From Thermoplasmata archaeon (GTDB lineage: Archaea; Thermoplasmatota; DTKX01; JAHFTX01): a stretch of DNA of 48,067 nt. Position numbers and translations under genes: made by a program. The notes below the pieces were generated by a model. The model was not told the origin of the DNA. It worked only from the letters and a program-made list of their open reading frames with translations, and did not search any database. Positions 41,501 through 48,067 of the stretch are shown one piece after another. The stretch covers positions 1 through 48,067 of the forward strand of contig JAHFTX010000011.1 in assembly GCA_023265395.1 (NCBI GenBank), in the 5' to 3' direction. The number at the start of each line of letters is the position of its first letter. The first letter of the stretch is position 1.

Positions 41501-42343
41501 ACGAGCGCCGCCCAAGGGCAGGTGCGTCTTGGGCTCATGCTCGATGGCTCGATGGCGATCGGCCGGCACCACCTCGTTCTAGAGGTGCCGTCGGGCCCTT
41601 CGTGGGCACAGGGCCGCACGGTGGTGGAGGTGCAGGTGCAAGCCGGCAGCAGCCTGCGGCTGGTCCGAACCGACCGGCCCTTGGTCGGTCCCGTGCGCCT
41701 GACCTTCCTTGCCGCTGACGACCGCGGTCATCCGCTGGGCGGGTACCGGATCGAATTGGTCGATGCCGCTGGCGAAGAACTGGCACAGGGGCAGACCGGT
41801 CCGCACGGTCGCTGGCTCGTGGTGCTCGAAGGCCCGCACGCCGAGGGGTCCTCGCCGGTGACGGTGCGCCTGCACGGCGATGCGCAGACCGCCGGGGCTC
41901 AGCTCTCCGTGACACCTCCCTCCCCCCTGCTGCGCAGCGTGTTCGACGCGTCGCTGGTCGTGGTCGCGAGCGTGACGATCGTCGCCCTGGCGCTGTACGG
42001 ACGCTCCCGCAGGACGAGGGCGGGGCGCTCGACCGATGAAAGCGGAGGAGCTGGGAGGTGGGAGCCGACCTCGGCGCGTCGGCGCGCGATCGCCGCCGAC
42101 TATCGGCGGTTCGAGATGTTCCATGGTCGCCGGGGGCAGCCACGGTCGAGCGCCCAGACCGTCCGCGAGTACGGTTCCTCCCTCCTCTCGAGACCGAGCC
42201 TGGCGCAGGAGGATGCCCAGGACGTCGAGACCCTCACCAGCGCCTTCGAGGGCGCCCGGTACCGCCGCCGTCTCCCCGGCGCAGCACAGGCAGCCGCCGC
42301 TGCAGCAGCAGCAGGACGGTTGGCCCCCGACACCGAGGAATGA
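38597..42343 (+). CDS. Exported transglutaminase-like protein with Ca-binding repeats and DUF4129-like tail
   Basis: A protein of 1248 residues. The signal peptide (SLLWLLGLLAILAALML) is followed by thrombospondin-type-3-like calcium repeats (DPDTDGDGLADS, DPDSDGDSLQDG, DPDSDGDGLTDG, DPDSDHDGIGDA) at 45-170. A transglutaminase-like domain at about 230-490 contains AGTSADFVTAAVLLLRSQGI, PARVVVGYALG, DAHLWVEASLGVLGW and VALEVTP. In active relatives the segments read G-x-C-x-x-F and D-P-T; here the Cys is Ser and the Asp is Glu, while the His is kept. Several Ig-like or CARDB-like beta domains follow (500-1100), then a membrane segment SLVVVASVTIVALALYG near 1122-1138 and a cytoplasmic DUF4129-like tail (TVREYGSSLLSRPSLAQEDA). 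The layout echoes TgpA-type proteins. It is probably a surface scaffold or binding protein rather than a Cys protease. GTG 38591 is an alternative start. Confidence 0.85.
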   Translation: MASSRARALPHSLLWLLGLLAILAALMLPPQGLPPTAPPDRSAADPDTDGDGLADSTEGLIGTRPTDPDSDGDSLQDGPEAVLWRARLASQVTPAPWVIAARGSFGTTIPLEDLYGATGDLDGDGLPNLRDPDSDGDGLTDGTEGRIGSDLADPDSDHDGIGDALDTDPLHRLPPAGAPGSPSGGDQPTLEGLAESLFSTEGGIPDRGLFTVSPPLPRYWRLEVLERFGRTGWSSAGATGEVEAFAAFESPPSLEAHASTTTVTVTFAPAVSGPLPLPMGARDRPEATPSVPLTLHGTTQLLRAGGAVEALVVEVHTVPLRTEDLALATRSTDPALAPALQLPADLDPHVALLADALTAHAATPAERLEAVLRFLAEQCVLDQHPDLPPWPSAADDGDATGRVSQFLNGNRAGTSADFVTAAVLLLRSQGIPARVVVGYALGVHSGDLQIVRTSDAHLWVEASLGVLGWVALEVTPATGRLAAAMERGPSAGPTDPSVVRSGSSMGTTPTVPLDGPIVGTVAITPQATLVRKGQLLQVRIDAQLQTPPSQGVPLPLTLYGTTLAAASLDAQMVAFCRGTLVAPSTMLSCDPSALPVGELSLSAVAGTSNPLVTSLEGAPTITVRSDSRVVWQLPPSALANASISVPATVVDDGEVAYPWAPLQAQMRPSGALDPAWVATVMHRSPTPGLWDLQVPPRPGTYEVRLRFVGDSDLGASQASGTLRVDADGYVLELLVDQADPPTAGESLRIETRIRDQRGDLVDAPLRVSLDGTTAATTAAGVALLPLPPHLTTGVHLVGLHYDGAPTIAAAQSFVTIFVRGRAELFLSPALLIGGESANISAHLRDGHGDAATGVRVSCALTRPDGMTSTVERTTDPHGAFELTIDLAAFEQGQVGLQLHLDPDAPYVLADASRTIGVLPRARVTIEVPAAASVRGGVMPIDGIVTLAQDPLEGAPITLWLDGVLVANATSAAQGQVRLGLMLDGSMAIGRHHLVLEVPSGPSWAQGRTVVEVQVQAGSSLRLVRTDRPLVGPVRLTFLAADDRGHPLGGYRIELVDAAGEELAQGQTGPHGRWLVVLEGPHAEGSSPVTVRLHGDAQTAGAQLSVTPPSPLLRSVFDASLVVVASVTIVALALYGRSRRTRAGRSTDESGGAGRWEPTSARRRAIAADYRRFEMFHGRRGQPRSSAQTVREYGSSLLSRPSLAQEDAQDVETLTSAFEGARYRRRLPGAAQAAAAAAAAGRLAPDTEE

Positions 42344-42403
42344 CGAGGCCACGAAGACCAACCGTTTTGTAGTGCCCGGCGTGCTGTGGCCCCTGGTGAG
42401 ACG

Positions 42404-43021
42404 ATGAGCGGGCCACAGGTCAAGGTGCTGGGGGTCAGCGGTTCGATGACAGCGGGCAGCGACACGCTGCAGGTCCTCCAAGAGGCCATGACCGGTGCCC
42501 GCGATGCCGGTGCTGAGGTGGAGCTGCTCGACCTGGCGGTGGTCGACCCGCCCAACCTGCGCGTCGGCGACAAGGCACAGCGTGCCTCACCGGCCGTCCA
42601 GAGGATCCTCACCACCGCCGCGTGGGCCGATGCCTACCTGATCGCCACGCCCGAGTACCACGGTGGTCCGAGCGGGGCGCTCAAGAACTGGTTCGACCAC
42701 CTCTACCCCGAGCCTGCCGGCAAGGTCGCAGGGATCGTCGCCACGGCCGGAGGCACCTCGGCGGTGCAGAGCTCCGAGCAGTTGGAGACCTATCTGCGGA
42801 TGGTGCACTGCTGGACGCTCCCCTACCTTGCACAGGCCGTCCGTGGGGACTTCGACCAGGAAGGGCGCCTCACCGACGACCGCACCATCGACCGGCTGCG
42901 GCGCGTCGGGCGCGACGTGGCCATCTATGGCCGCCTGGTCCGTGACCAGCACGCGGCAGACCTGCGCCGTGGTGAGGGGGTCGAGGCAGGATACGCCGCG
43001 TGGCACCGACCCACGGCCTAG
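42404..43021 (+). CDS. NADPH-dependent FMN reductase (flavodoxin-like)
   Basis: A 205-residue enzyme. The flavin phosphate loop LGVSGSMTAGSDTLQVLQEA is at residues 9-28, and the second signature ATPEYHGGPSGALKNWFDHL near 82-101 is the classical FMN_red motif. It transfers electrons from NAD(P)H to FMN or quinones in the cytosol. ATG 42404 has GGTGAG 5 bases before it, and a TTTTGTAG box lies upstream. The gene converges on the Pop5-like gene, sharing the four bases CTAG between the two stop codons. Confidence 0.85.
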   Translation: MSGPQVKVLGVSGSMTAGSDTLQVLQEAMTGARDAGAEVELLDLAVVDPPNLRVGDKAQRASPAVQRILTTAAWADAYLIATPEYHGGPSGALKNWFDHLYPEPAGKVAGIVATAGGTSAVQSSEQLETYLRMVHCWTLPYLAQAVRGDFDQEGRLTDDRTIDRLRRVGRDVAIYGRLVRDQHAADLRRGEGVEAGYAAWHRPTA

Positions 43022-43428
43022 GGCGGCGACGGCTCCTTGGGCTTCGACCCATGGCGTGGTGCGGTGCGCTTGCGGTACGCGAGCGGCAGCAGATGTCGCA
43101 GGCTCGCGATCGTCCCTGAGGTGCGCACCGTCCGCAGCGTGACGCGCTGGCCTTCGAGCACGAAGGTCCCGTTGAGTGCCGCCCGCACCTGCGCGATGTC
43201 CCGATGGGTGGCGCGCACGAGGAACTGTGCAGGCGCCACCACGGTCACTTGCGGCCGGGGCTCGATGGGCAGCCGGCCGAGCAGGGCACCGATCGTCGAA
43301 CGACGCAGCGAGCCCCCGCTGACCTCGACGAGCAGATGCCGAGGTCGCCCCTTTGCGGTGCGGGTCGCCAGCTCCGTGCCCCCAAGGGCACCCGTGGGCG
43401 GCAGCTGCCGCAGGGCACCCGTCGCCCT
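43018..43428 (-). CDS. Pop5-like RNase P protein subunit (archaeal component 2) with no regular start codon
   Basis: The frame encodes about 136 residues. LRQLPPTG, then GRPRHLLVEV, TIGALLGRLP, then FLVRATHRDIAQVRAALNGT and VTLRTVRTSGTIASLRHLLP follow the archaeal Pop5/Rnp2 plan, a protein cofactor that helps the RNA of RNase P cut tRNA leaders. The block from LVRATHRD to SGTIASL is the strongest match. The frame is closed upstream by TGATGA at 43434-43429 and contains no ATG, GTG or TTG before 43248, which lies within the domain. ATG 43432, well placed for a TATA box, is in another frame: loss of one base shortly after it would give MKGDGALRQLPP. So this is either a sequencing or real frameshift, or a non-standard start (ACG 43422 or CTG 43413). 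Confidence 0.6.
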   Translation of the reverse strand, partial: RATGALRQLPPTGALGGTELATRTAKGRPRHLLVEVSGGSLRRSTIGALLGRLPIEPRPQVTVVAPAQFLVRATHRDIAQVRAALNGTFVLEGQRVTLRTVRTSGTIASLRHLLPLAYRKRTAPRHGSKPKEPSPP

Positions 43429-43445
43429 TCATCAACGCCACCACA

Positions 43446-43458
43446 TAGTATATTATCG
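43446..43458. promoter_or_regulatory. Divergent TATA region of the Pop5 and surface-protein genes
   Basis: TAGTATATTATCG on the plus strand, and its complement GATAATATACTA on the minus strand. It is placed about 20-25 bases before ATG 43432 on the minus strand and about 50 bases before ATG 43504 on the plus strand, so one A/T block may serve both directions. Confidence 0.55.
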
Positions 43459-43503
43459 CAGGCCTGTAGTCCCTGAAGGAGAAACTCCTCGGAGTGTGCT
43501 TCG

Positions 43504-44631
43504 ATGGGACGACCCACCTCCTCTGCTGCGGCCATGGCGATGGTCCTGACCCTCTTGCTGACCCTCGCCACCACCTTTGGTGCCATGGGCGAACGCTCGG
43601 TCTCCCCAAAGGCCACCCCAGCGCAGACGGGCACGGAGACCAAGGTCTTGCTCCATTTTGACGGCAAGACCCTGACGCCACAGAGCTTCGACCAGAACAG
43701 CTCGGAGCAGACCGCCACTGCCAATGGCCGACCCTTCCTCAGCCGCTTCACCGTGTCGCTCATCGGGACGTGGAGTGTGCGCATGGGTGCCGCGGCAGAG
43801 GCCCAGGGCACGGTGGACATCGCCCTGTGGGCTCGCAGCCAGGCCAACGCCAAGAACGCCGGCTTCCGCGTCGACCTCTCGTCCAAGGGGAACAACACCA
43901 GGTCCTTCAACACCAACAGGATGGACCTGACGGCCACGGCGTCGCAACTGACTGCTTCGGGCACCTACAGCCAGAAGTTCAACCCCGGCGATTCGTTTGA
44001 CGTCAAGCTCTGGTGGGCTTCGGACCCCAACTTCGTCGTCGGCCCCGCCGCGGGCGGTCAGTTCGTCTACGGAGCACCCGAGGTGGACAGTGTCGTCAGC
44101 ATCACCCTGATGGCCCATCCCTTGCAACTGATCAACGTCACCGCCGACATCCCGACGATCACCAGCACGATCGTCCGCTGTGAAGCCACCGACGCCTTCG
44201 GGACCCCGCCGGAGGCGCTGCTGTTCAAGTTGACCCTGACCGGTCCGACCATCCCGGCGCCTGCCAACATCGGCTTGCCGGTCGTCACGACGACCACCAA
44301 CGGCAGCATCGCAGTCTCGTGGGAGTGGCTGCACCCCAAGGACCGCGCCAAGGACGGCACCTACAACGCGGTGATAGAGGTCAGCTACGGTGGGAACAGC
44401 TCCAACACCGGGAGCGGCTCGCTCGTGCTCGACTTCCCCACCCAGCCGGATAGGGGCGGTGGGGGAGACGGGTTGATCGGCGGGCTGCCGATCACGACGA
44501 TCCTCATCGCCATCGCCGCCGTCGGCGCTGGTGGTGGGGGCTTCATCCTCTTCAGGCGTCGGCGCGCCCGCAAGCGCGCCGCTCGGGCGGAAGCCGAGGT
44601 GCAGGCGACGCCCTCCAGCTCCGCAGCGTAG
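43504..44631 (+). CDS. Surface protein, paralogue 1 (signal peptide, beta-rich ectodomain, C-terminal anchor)
   Basis: A protein of 375 residues. The signal peptide MAMVLTLLLTLATTFGAMG ends near residue 30. The ectodomain is beta-rich (TETKVLLHFDGKTLTPQSFD; FLSRFTVSLIGTWSVRMGAA; VDIALWARSQANAKNAGFRV) and ends with SIAVSWEWLHPKDRAKDGTYNAVIEVSY, a motif shared with the next gene. A Gly-rich spacer, the membrane segment GGLPITTILIAIAAVGAGGG and a basic tail finish it. I do not recognise the family. GGAGTG stands 10 bases before ATG. The downstream paralogue starts within 14 bases of its stop, so the two form an operon. Confidence 0.78.
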   Translation: MGRPTSSAAAMAMVLTLLLTLATTFGAMGERSVSPKATPAQTGTETKVLLHFDGKTLTPQSFDQNSSEQTATANGRPFLSRFTVSLIGTWSVRMGAAAEAQGTVDIALWARSQANAKNAGFRVDLSSKGNNTRSFNTNRMDLTATASQLTASGTYSQKFNPGDSFDVKLWWASDPNFVVGPAAGGQFVYGAPEVDSVVSITLMAHPLQLINVTADIPTITSTIVRCEATDAFGTPPEALLFKLTLTGPTIPAPANIGLPVVTTTTNGSIAVSWEWLHPKDRAKDGTYNAVIEVSYGGNSSNTGSGSLVLDFPTQPDRGGGGDGLIGGLPITTILIAIAAVGAGGGGFILFRRRRARKRAARAEAEVQATPSSSAA

Positions 44632-44644
44632 GAGGTGGCTGGCC

Positions 44645-45826
44645 ATCGGACCGCGCGGGGTTCCAGCGCGCGCCCAGGTCGCGCTGTCGGTCGGCCTCGC
44701 CGGTGCGCTGCTGCTGGTGACCCTCAGCGCGCTCCCGGTCGGCGCGGCAGCGCCACCGACACCGCAGCTGCACACCGTGCCGCTCTACCTGCGGGATTCC
44801 CCAGCGCCGCTCTCACTGACACCGGCCCAACCGACCAAGGCCGAGGGTACCTCCAGCACCGTGCTGCTGGGGACCCCGCTGCTGGGGGTGCCGATGAGCA
44901 CCTTTCGCACCCAGGAGGTCAGCCGCTCCGTCGCGGTCGACGGACAGGTCGGGGTGACCCTCTACTTCGTCTCCAAGGACAACGCGCGCAACGCCTGGGT
45001 CGACATCGCCATCCTCAACAATGGCGCGGTCGAGCTGGAACTGAGCAGCAACAACGCCAAGAAGGACCTCAGCAGCACCCCCACCGAGATCTCGGTCCAA
45101 GGCACCCTCCACACCACGCTCAACGCCTCGGCCGTGCTCTCGATCCAAGGGGTGTTCCACGCCGACCTCAGGCCGCCATCGGGGATCAACCCCCTGCCAC
45201 AGCCGGCAGACTCGCGCCTCCTCTACGACGGCATCGCGACGCCCTCGCACGTCTCCTTGACCACGCAGCTGTTGGAGGTCTCCTTCGACCTGGCGACGGT
45301 CGACGCGGACAACAAGGAGGTGGTCTTCCCCTTCGCCTTGCGGGAGATCTTCCCCTCGGGCGGGGGGACCATCACCTACCTGCCGGAGCTCAGCGGCCCA
45401 GGGGGCCCGATCAACGCTGATGACTACGCGGGCGAGGAGGTCGGTCCCATCGACGATGGGGTCTCGGTGCAGGTGGTGTGGGATCTGAGCAACCGTTCGC
45501 ACCCCAAGGATGGTCGCTACGAGCTCAAGGTCACCGCCTCCTACAATCCCAACGGCACCTTCCTCAACAGCACCACCTACGACCTCGACCTCCCCGCCGG
45601 CCGGGACGACGGGACCGGCCCGGGTCTGAAGCTCGACCAACTGATCGGGCCGCTGGTCGCGCTGGCCATCGGCGGGGTCATCGTGCTGCTGGTGATCCAA
45701 CGCCAGAGGTCGGGCGGCCGCGGAGGTGGAAGGGGCCGCCACGGCGGACGCCCCCGTCGGCGAGCTGCGCCCGACACCGACCCACAAGAGGATGACGAGC
45801 TGGCTGCCGACGACGACGGTCGCTAA
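44645..45826 (+). CDS. Surface protein, paralogue 2, apparent ATC start
   Basis: About 393 residues with the same plan as its neighbour: signal peptide ARAQVALSVGLAGALLLVTL, beta-rich ectodomain (LLGVPMSTFRTQEVSRSVAV; VTLYFVSKDNARNAWVDIAI), the shared motif VSVQVVWDLSNRSHPKDGRY followed by ELKVTASYNPNGTF, an anchor LIGPLVALAIGGVIVLLVI and a basic, then acidic, tail. The ribosome site GGAGGTG (44631-44637) is followed after 7 bases by ATC at 44645. That would make the initiation codon ATC and give a normal signal peptide. The only standard in-frame start is GTG 44531, 101 bases inside the previous gene and without a ribosome site. Its 3' end shares CTAA with the HisRS gene stop. Confidence 0.72.
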   Translation: MGPRGVPARAQVALSVGLAGALLLVTLSALPVGAAAPPTPQLHTVPLYLRDSPAPLSLTPAQPTKAEGTSSTVLLGTPLLGVPMSTFRTQEVSRSVAVDGQVGVTLYFVSKDNARNAWVDIAILNNGAVELELSSNNAKKDLSSTPTEISVQGTLHTTLNASAVLSIQGVFHADLRPPSGINPLPQPADSRLLYDGIATPSHVSLTTQLLEVSFDLATVDADNKEVVFPFALREIFPSGGGTITYLPELSGPGGPINADDYAGEEVGPIDDGVSVQVVWDLSNRSHPKDGRYELKVTASYNPNGTFLNSTTYDLDLPAGRDDGTGPGLKLDQLIGPLVALAIGGVIVLLVIQRQRSGGRGGGRGRHGGRPRRRAAPDTDPQEDDELAADDDGR

Positions 45827-47145
45827 GGCAGTGGCGCCTGGGCTGACCCATCCCCTGCGCGCAGGGTCGCCGCGACCAGGTCGATCGGGACGCTGCGCTG
45901 GGTGCCGTCGGAGAGCCACCGCAGCGTGGCCTCACCGGCGGCGACCTCACGCTCGCCGATGATCACCACCACGGTGGTGGCGCGTGCATCGGCGTACTTG
46001 AGGGCCTTGCCCAGGTTGCGGCCCGCCAGCTCGACCTCCACCGACAGCGCGGTGGTGTCTCGCACCTTGGTGACCAACTGCCAGGCCAAGGGGATCGCCT
46101 GCGGCGCCAGCGGCACCACCAGGACGTCGAGCGCCTCGAGCGGTGCTGGGGCGCCCCGCGTCTGCTCCTGCGCCAGGAGCATGCGGTCGATGCCGATGGC
46201 GAAGCCGGTGGTGGGCGTCGAGACACCACCGAAGGCCTCGAGCAGGTCGTAGGCACCGCCGCCGCAGACCTGCTTCTCGGCACCCAGGGTCGGCACGTCG
46301 ACCTCGAAGACCATCCCGGTGTAGTAATCGAAGCCTCGGGCGATCGCCAGGTCGAGGTGGATGGAAGGGACGTTGGCGTGGTGCAGCAGGGCCAGCAGGC
46401 GCTGGAGGTGACCGACGGTCGGGAGGATCGAGGGGTGGCTCTGCGACAGCTCCGTGGCGAGCTGGAGCTGCTCCTGGCTCGGCGCGCTGCGAGCCGCAAG
46501 CAGGTCCAGCAGGGGTGCCGCGACCTCATCGGCGCCGATGGTGAGCAGATGCTCCTGCAGTCCCTGCCGGTCTCCCTTGTCGAGCAGCCGCAGCACCGGT
46601 TCAGGCTGCTCCACCTTGCCCTCGGCCAGCAGCCCACGCACGAGCCCCAGGTGCCCCAGGCGCACGTGCAGCGTCTCGACGCCAGCGGCCTGGAGACAGC
46701 GCCAGGCCAGGGCGATGGTCTCGACGTCCCCCAGCAACGGGTCGGCACCGAGCAGCTCGGCCCCGATCTGCCAGAACTCCCGGTAGCGTCCTGCCTGGGG
46801 CCGTTCGTACCGGAAGCAGTTGGCGATGTAGTAGAGCTTGAGCGGCTTGGGGAGGTGCGTCATCTCCTCGAGGTAGGCCCGCATCACCGCGGCGGTCAGC
46901 TCCGGGCGCAACGTGAGCTTCCGGCCGCTCTTGTCGTCGAAGGCGTAGAGCTCGTCGCGGATTCCCGCACCGCTCTTGGCCTCGAAGAGCTCGAGGTGCT
47001 CGAAGGTGGGCGTGAGCACCTCCCCGTACCCCGCACCGTGCATCAGTGCGCGCACCGTGCGCAGGTACGCCTCCCGCCGCTGCATCGTGCCGGGGAGCAG
47101 GTCACGGGTCCCGCGGGGACGCTGGAAGGAACCCATCGGGCGCAT
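45823..47145 (-). CDS. hisS: Histidyl-tRNA synthetase
   Basis: A 440-residue class II aminoacyl-tRNA synthetase that charges tRNA-His. Visible signatures: FQRPRGTRDLLPG at the N-terminus, motif 2 in FRYERPQAGRYREFWQIGAE, the histidine-A and B loops ARGFDYYTGMVFEV and GGGAYDLLEAFGGV, and motif 3 TTGFAIGIDRMLLA. The anticodon-binding domain follows (LDVLVVPLAPQAIPLAWQLV; VEVELAGRNLGKALKYADAR). Length and domain order are normal. ATG 47145 fits a leaderless message from a weak GCTTTTGTC box at 47162-47170; ATG 47136 is equivalent. The gene converges on the surface-protein gene and shares its last bases with it. Confidence 0.95.
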   Translation of the reverse strand: MRPMGSFQRPRGTRDLLPGTMQRREAYLRTVRALMHGAGYGEVLTPTFEHLELFEAKSGAGIRDELYAFDDKSGRKLTLRPELTAAVMRAYLEEMTHLPKPLKLYYIANCFRYERPQAGRYREFWQIGAELLGADPLLGDVETIALAWRCLQAAGVETLHVRLGHLGLVRGLLAEGKVEQPEPVLRLLDKGDRQGLQEHLLTIGADEVAAPLLDLLAARSAPSQEQLQLATELSQSHPSILPTVGHLQRLLALLHHANVPSIHLDLAIARGFDYYTGMVFEVDVPTLGAEKQVCGGGAYDLLEAFGGVSTPTTGFAIGIDRMLLAQEQTRGAPAPLEALDVLVVPLAPQAIPLAWQLVTKVRDTTALSVEVELAGRNLGKALKYADARATTVVVIIGEREVAAGEATLRWLSDGTQRSVPIDLVAATLRAGDGSAQAPLP

Positions 47146-47189
47146 CAACGCTGCGGGGGACAAAAGCTTGTCCCCACGCCCGAGGAAGG

Positions 47190-48067
47190 CTAGGTGCGCC
47201 GCCGTGGCGGAGCGGGTCGACGGACCGGCGCCGCTGGCGGCTCGTCGGGCTCCTCGGACCATGCCTGGTCGCTCCACTCCTCCTCCGGCGCGTCGGCGTA
47301 AGGATCTGCAGCAACGGGGGGACGCACGGGCGCAGGTGCCGCCGCACGACGCCGCGTCGTCGGTCGCACTGCCGCGCCCCCGGCGGGGTGACGCCCCGTG
47401 GGCTGGGGCGGCGTGGGCCTGACCGGTGGGTCGTGCTCGGCTTCCTCCTCCTCCAAGCGCTGCGCCTCGAGGGCCTCATCGATGTCACGACGCTGCCGCT
47501 GCCGATGGATGAGGATGGCGCCGATGATGACGGCGCTCAGGAGCAGGAGCAGGAACCACTCGAAGGGCCCGAGCCCCAAGCCGGTCTGGATGCGGGTGTC
47601 CTCTTCGGCGGGGATGTTGTCGACCTGCAGCGTCAGCGTCGCCTCCGGGGAGGTCTCCTTGGAGGTCTGTGCCCGGGCGTGGATCACCAGCGCTCCGTCG
47701 TCGTAGGTGGTGCTGTCGAGGTCGTAGGACCAACTGAGTGTGCCGTTGACGACGAACCAGGGGCCATCGCCGACCCGCAGCTCGACCCGGAGGATCTCCC
47801 GCAACGGCGTCGCGGCGAGCCCCTCGATGTGCACGGCATCGCCGCTGACCTTGCTGTTGTTGGAGGGAGCGGTGAAGGAGACCGAAGGTTCGAACGGACC
47901 ATCGTAGCCCCCGCGGACCTCGACGGTCCACCGGACGTCGATGAAACCCTTCCCGTCGCTCAGCCGCAGTCCCATCGACACGTGGCGGGGATCCTCGGGC
48001 ACGACGAGCCAACGGACCTCCATCCCCTGCAGCCGCGCATCGACGGGCGTGGGCAGGAAGGTCGCGC
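47190..48067 (-). CDS. C-terminal part of a membrane-anchored exported protein
   Basis: The frame is open to the window edge, giving 291 visible residues; the true N-terminus lies outside. The ectodomain end is beta-rich, with an Ig-like segment FEPSVSFTAPSNNSKVSGDA, VHIEGLAATP, then VELRVGDGPWFVVNGTLSWS and YDLDSTTYDDGALVIHARA, as in Ig-like domains near the membrane of archaeal surface proteins. One membrane segment (LGPFEWFLLLLLSAVIIGAI) is followed by a basic and acidic cytoplasmic tail rich in Pro, Arg and Glu (RLEEEEAEHDPPVRPTPPQP). ATG 48023 is internal to this frame. Function unknown. Confidence 0.75.
   Translation of the reverse strand, partial: ATFLPTPVDARLQGMEVRWLVVPEDPRHVSMGLRLSDGKGFIDVRWTVEVRGGYDGPFEPSVSFTAPSNNSKVSGDAVHIEGLAATPLREILRVELRVGDGPWFVVNGTLSWSYDLDSTTYDDGALVIHARAQTSKETSPEATLTLQVDNIPAEEDTRIQTGLGLGPFEWFLLLLLSAVIIGAILIHRQRQRRDIDEALEAQRLEEEEAEHDPPVRPTPPQPTGRHPAGGAAVRPTTRRRAAAPAPVRPPVAADPYADAPEEEWSDQAWSEEPDEPPAAPVRRPAPPRRRT

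Noticed and set aside
43245-43964. Minus-strand frame starting opposite the first surface protein and running over the Pop5 region
   Set aside because: It reads against a gene with a good signal peptide and promoter, and its product is Arg/Ser/Pro-rich without features. The Pop5-like frame explains this strand better.
1-48067. CRISPR arrays, rRNA genes, insertion sequences or integrase genes
   Set aside because: I looked for regular direct repeats with spacers, rRNA signatures, and transposase or integrase motifs and saw none. The mobile character of the accessory regions rests on tRNA fragments and gene content only.

Overview
The window is high-G+C DNA that I read as archaeal. Several families here are archaeal or archaeo-eukaryotic: 4-phosphopantoate--beta-alanine ligase, GTP-dependent dephospho-CoA kinase (DUF359), ribosomal protein S27ae, an RNase P Pop5-like subunit and a KaiC-type RecA-fold ATPase. 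Many genes have a TATA-like box about 25 bases upstream of a leaderless start codon or of a short leader. The exact lineage cannot be read from the sequence. A Thermoplasmatota-like euryarchaeon is my guess only.

Layout. 0-1.8 kb holds the end of an unknown gene, then a Lon-N-domain protein and a [3Fe-4S] ferredoxin in one operon. 2.1-9.2 kb is mixed or accessory DNA: a small helical protein with a nucleotidyltransferase, a universal stress protein, a MOT1-type molybdate transporter, a double DUF1801 protein, a toxin-antitoxin-like pair and an AAA/DUF4143 ATPase. Two copies of a tRNA 3'-end fragment flank the toxin-antitoxin-like pair. 9.4-23.4 kb is core and surface DNA: an M24 peptidase, a membrane protein, two giant exported proteins (lamin-tail and PKD/CARDB), an exported M28 peptidase and a helical-repeat protein. 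23.4-27.6 kb is informational: an orphan DNA methyltransferase, a ParB-like protein, a KaiC-like ATPase, dephospho-CoA kinase, S27ae and tRNA-Arg(CCG).

27.6-32.5 kb is an accessory island next to the tRNA: a second AAA/DUF4143 ATPase, a Nudix-like protein, a RHH/PIN pair, a RHH/RelE pair, a third tRNA fragment and an isolated operator-like palindrome. No integrase is visible. 32.5-48 kb is core again: phosphopantoate ligase, a large TPR protein, a hemerythrin-like protein, CheY and CheC, a 1248-residue exported transglutaminase-like protein whose catalytic Cys position is Ser, an FMN reductase, Pop5, two paralogous surface proteins, HisRS and the C-terminal part of another membrane protein.

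The main themes are archaeal CoA synthesis (two separate genes), a large investment in single-pass surface proteins with extracellular repeats, and mobile toxin-antitoxin/AAA cargo marked by tRNA-derived repeats and dyad operators. The points most worth checking are the Pop5 gene, whose reading frame lacks any normal start; a surface-protein gene that appears to start at ATC; the three dispersed tRNA 3'-end repeats; and the transglutaminase-like protein with substituted catalytic residues.
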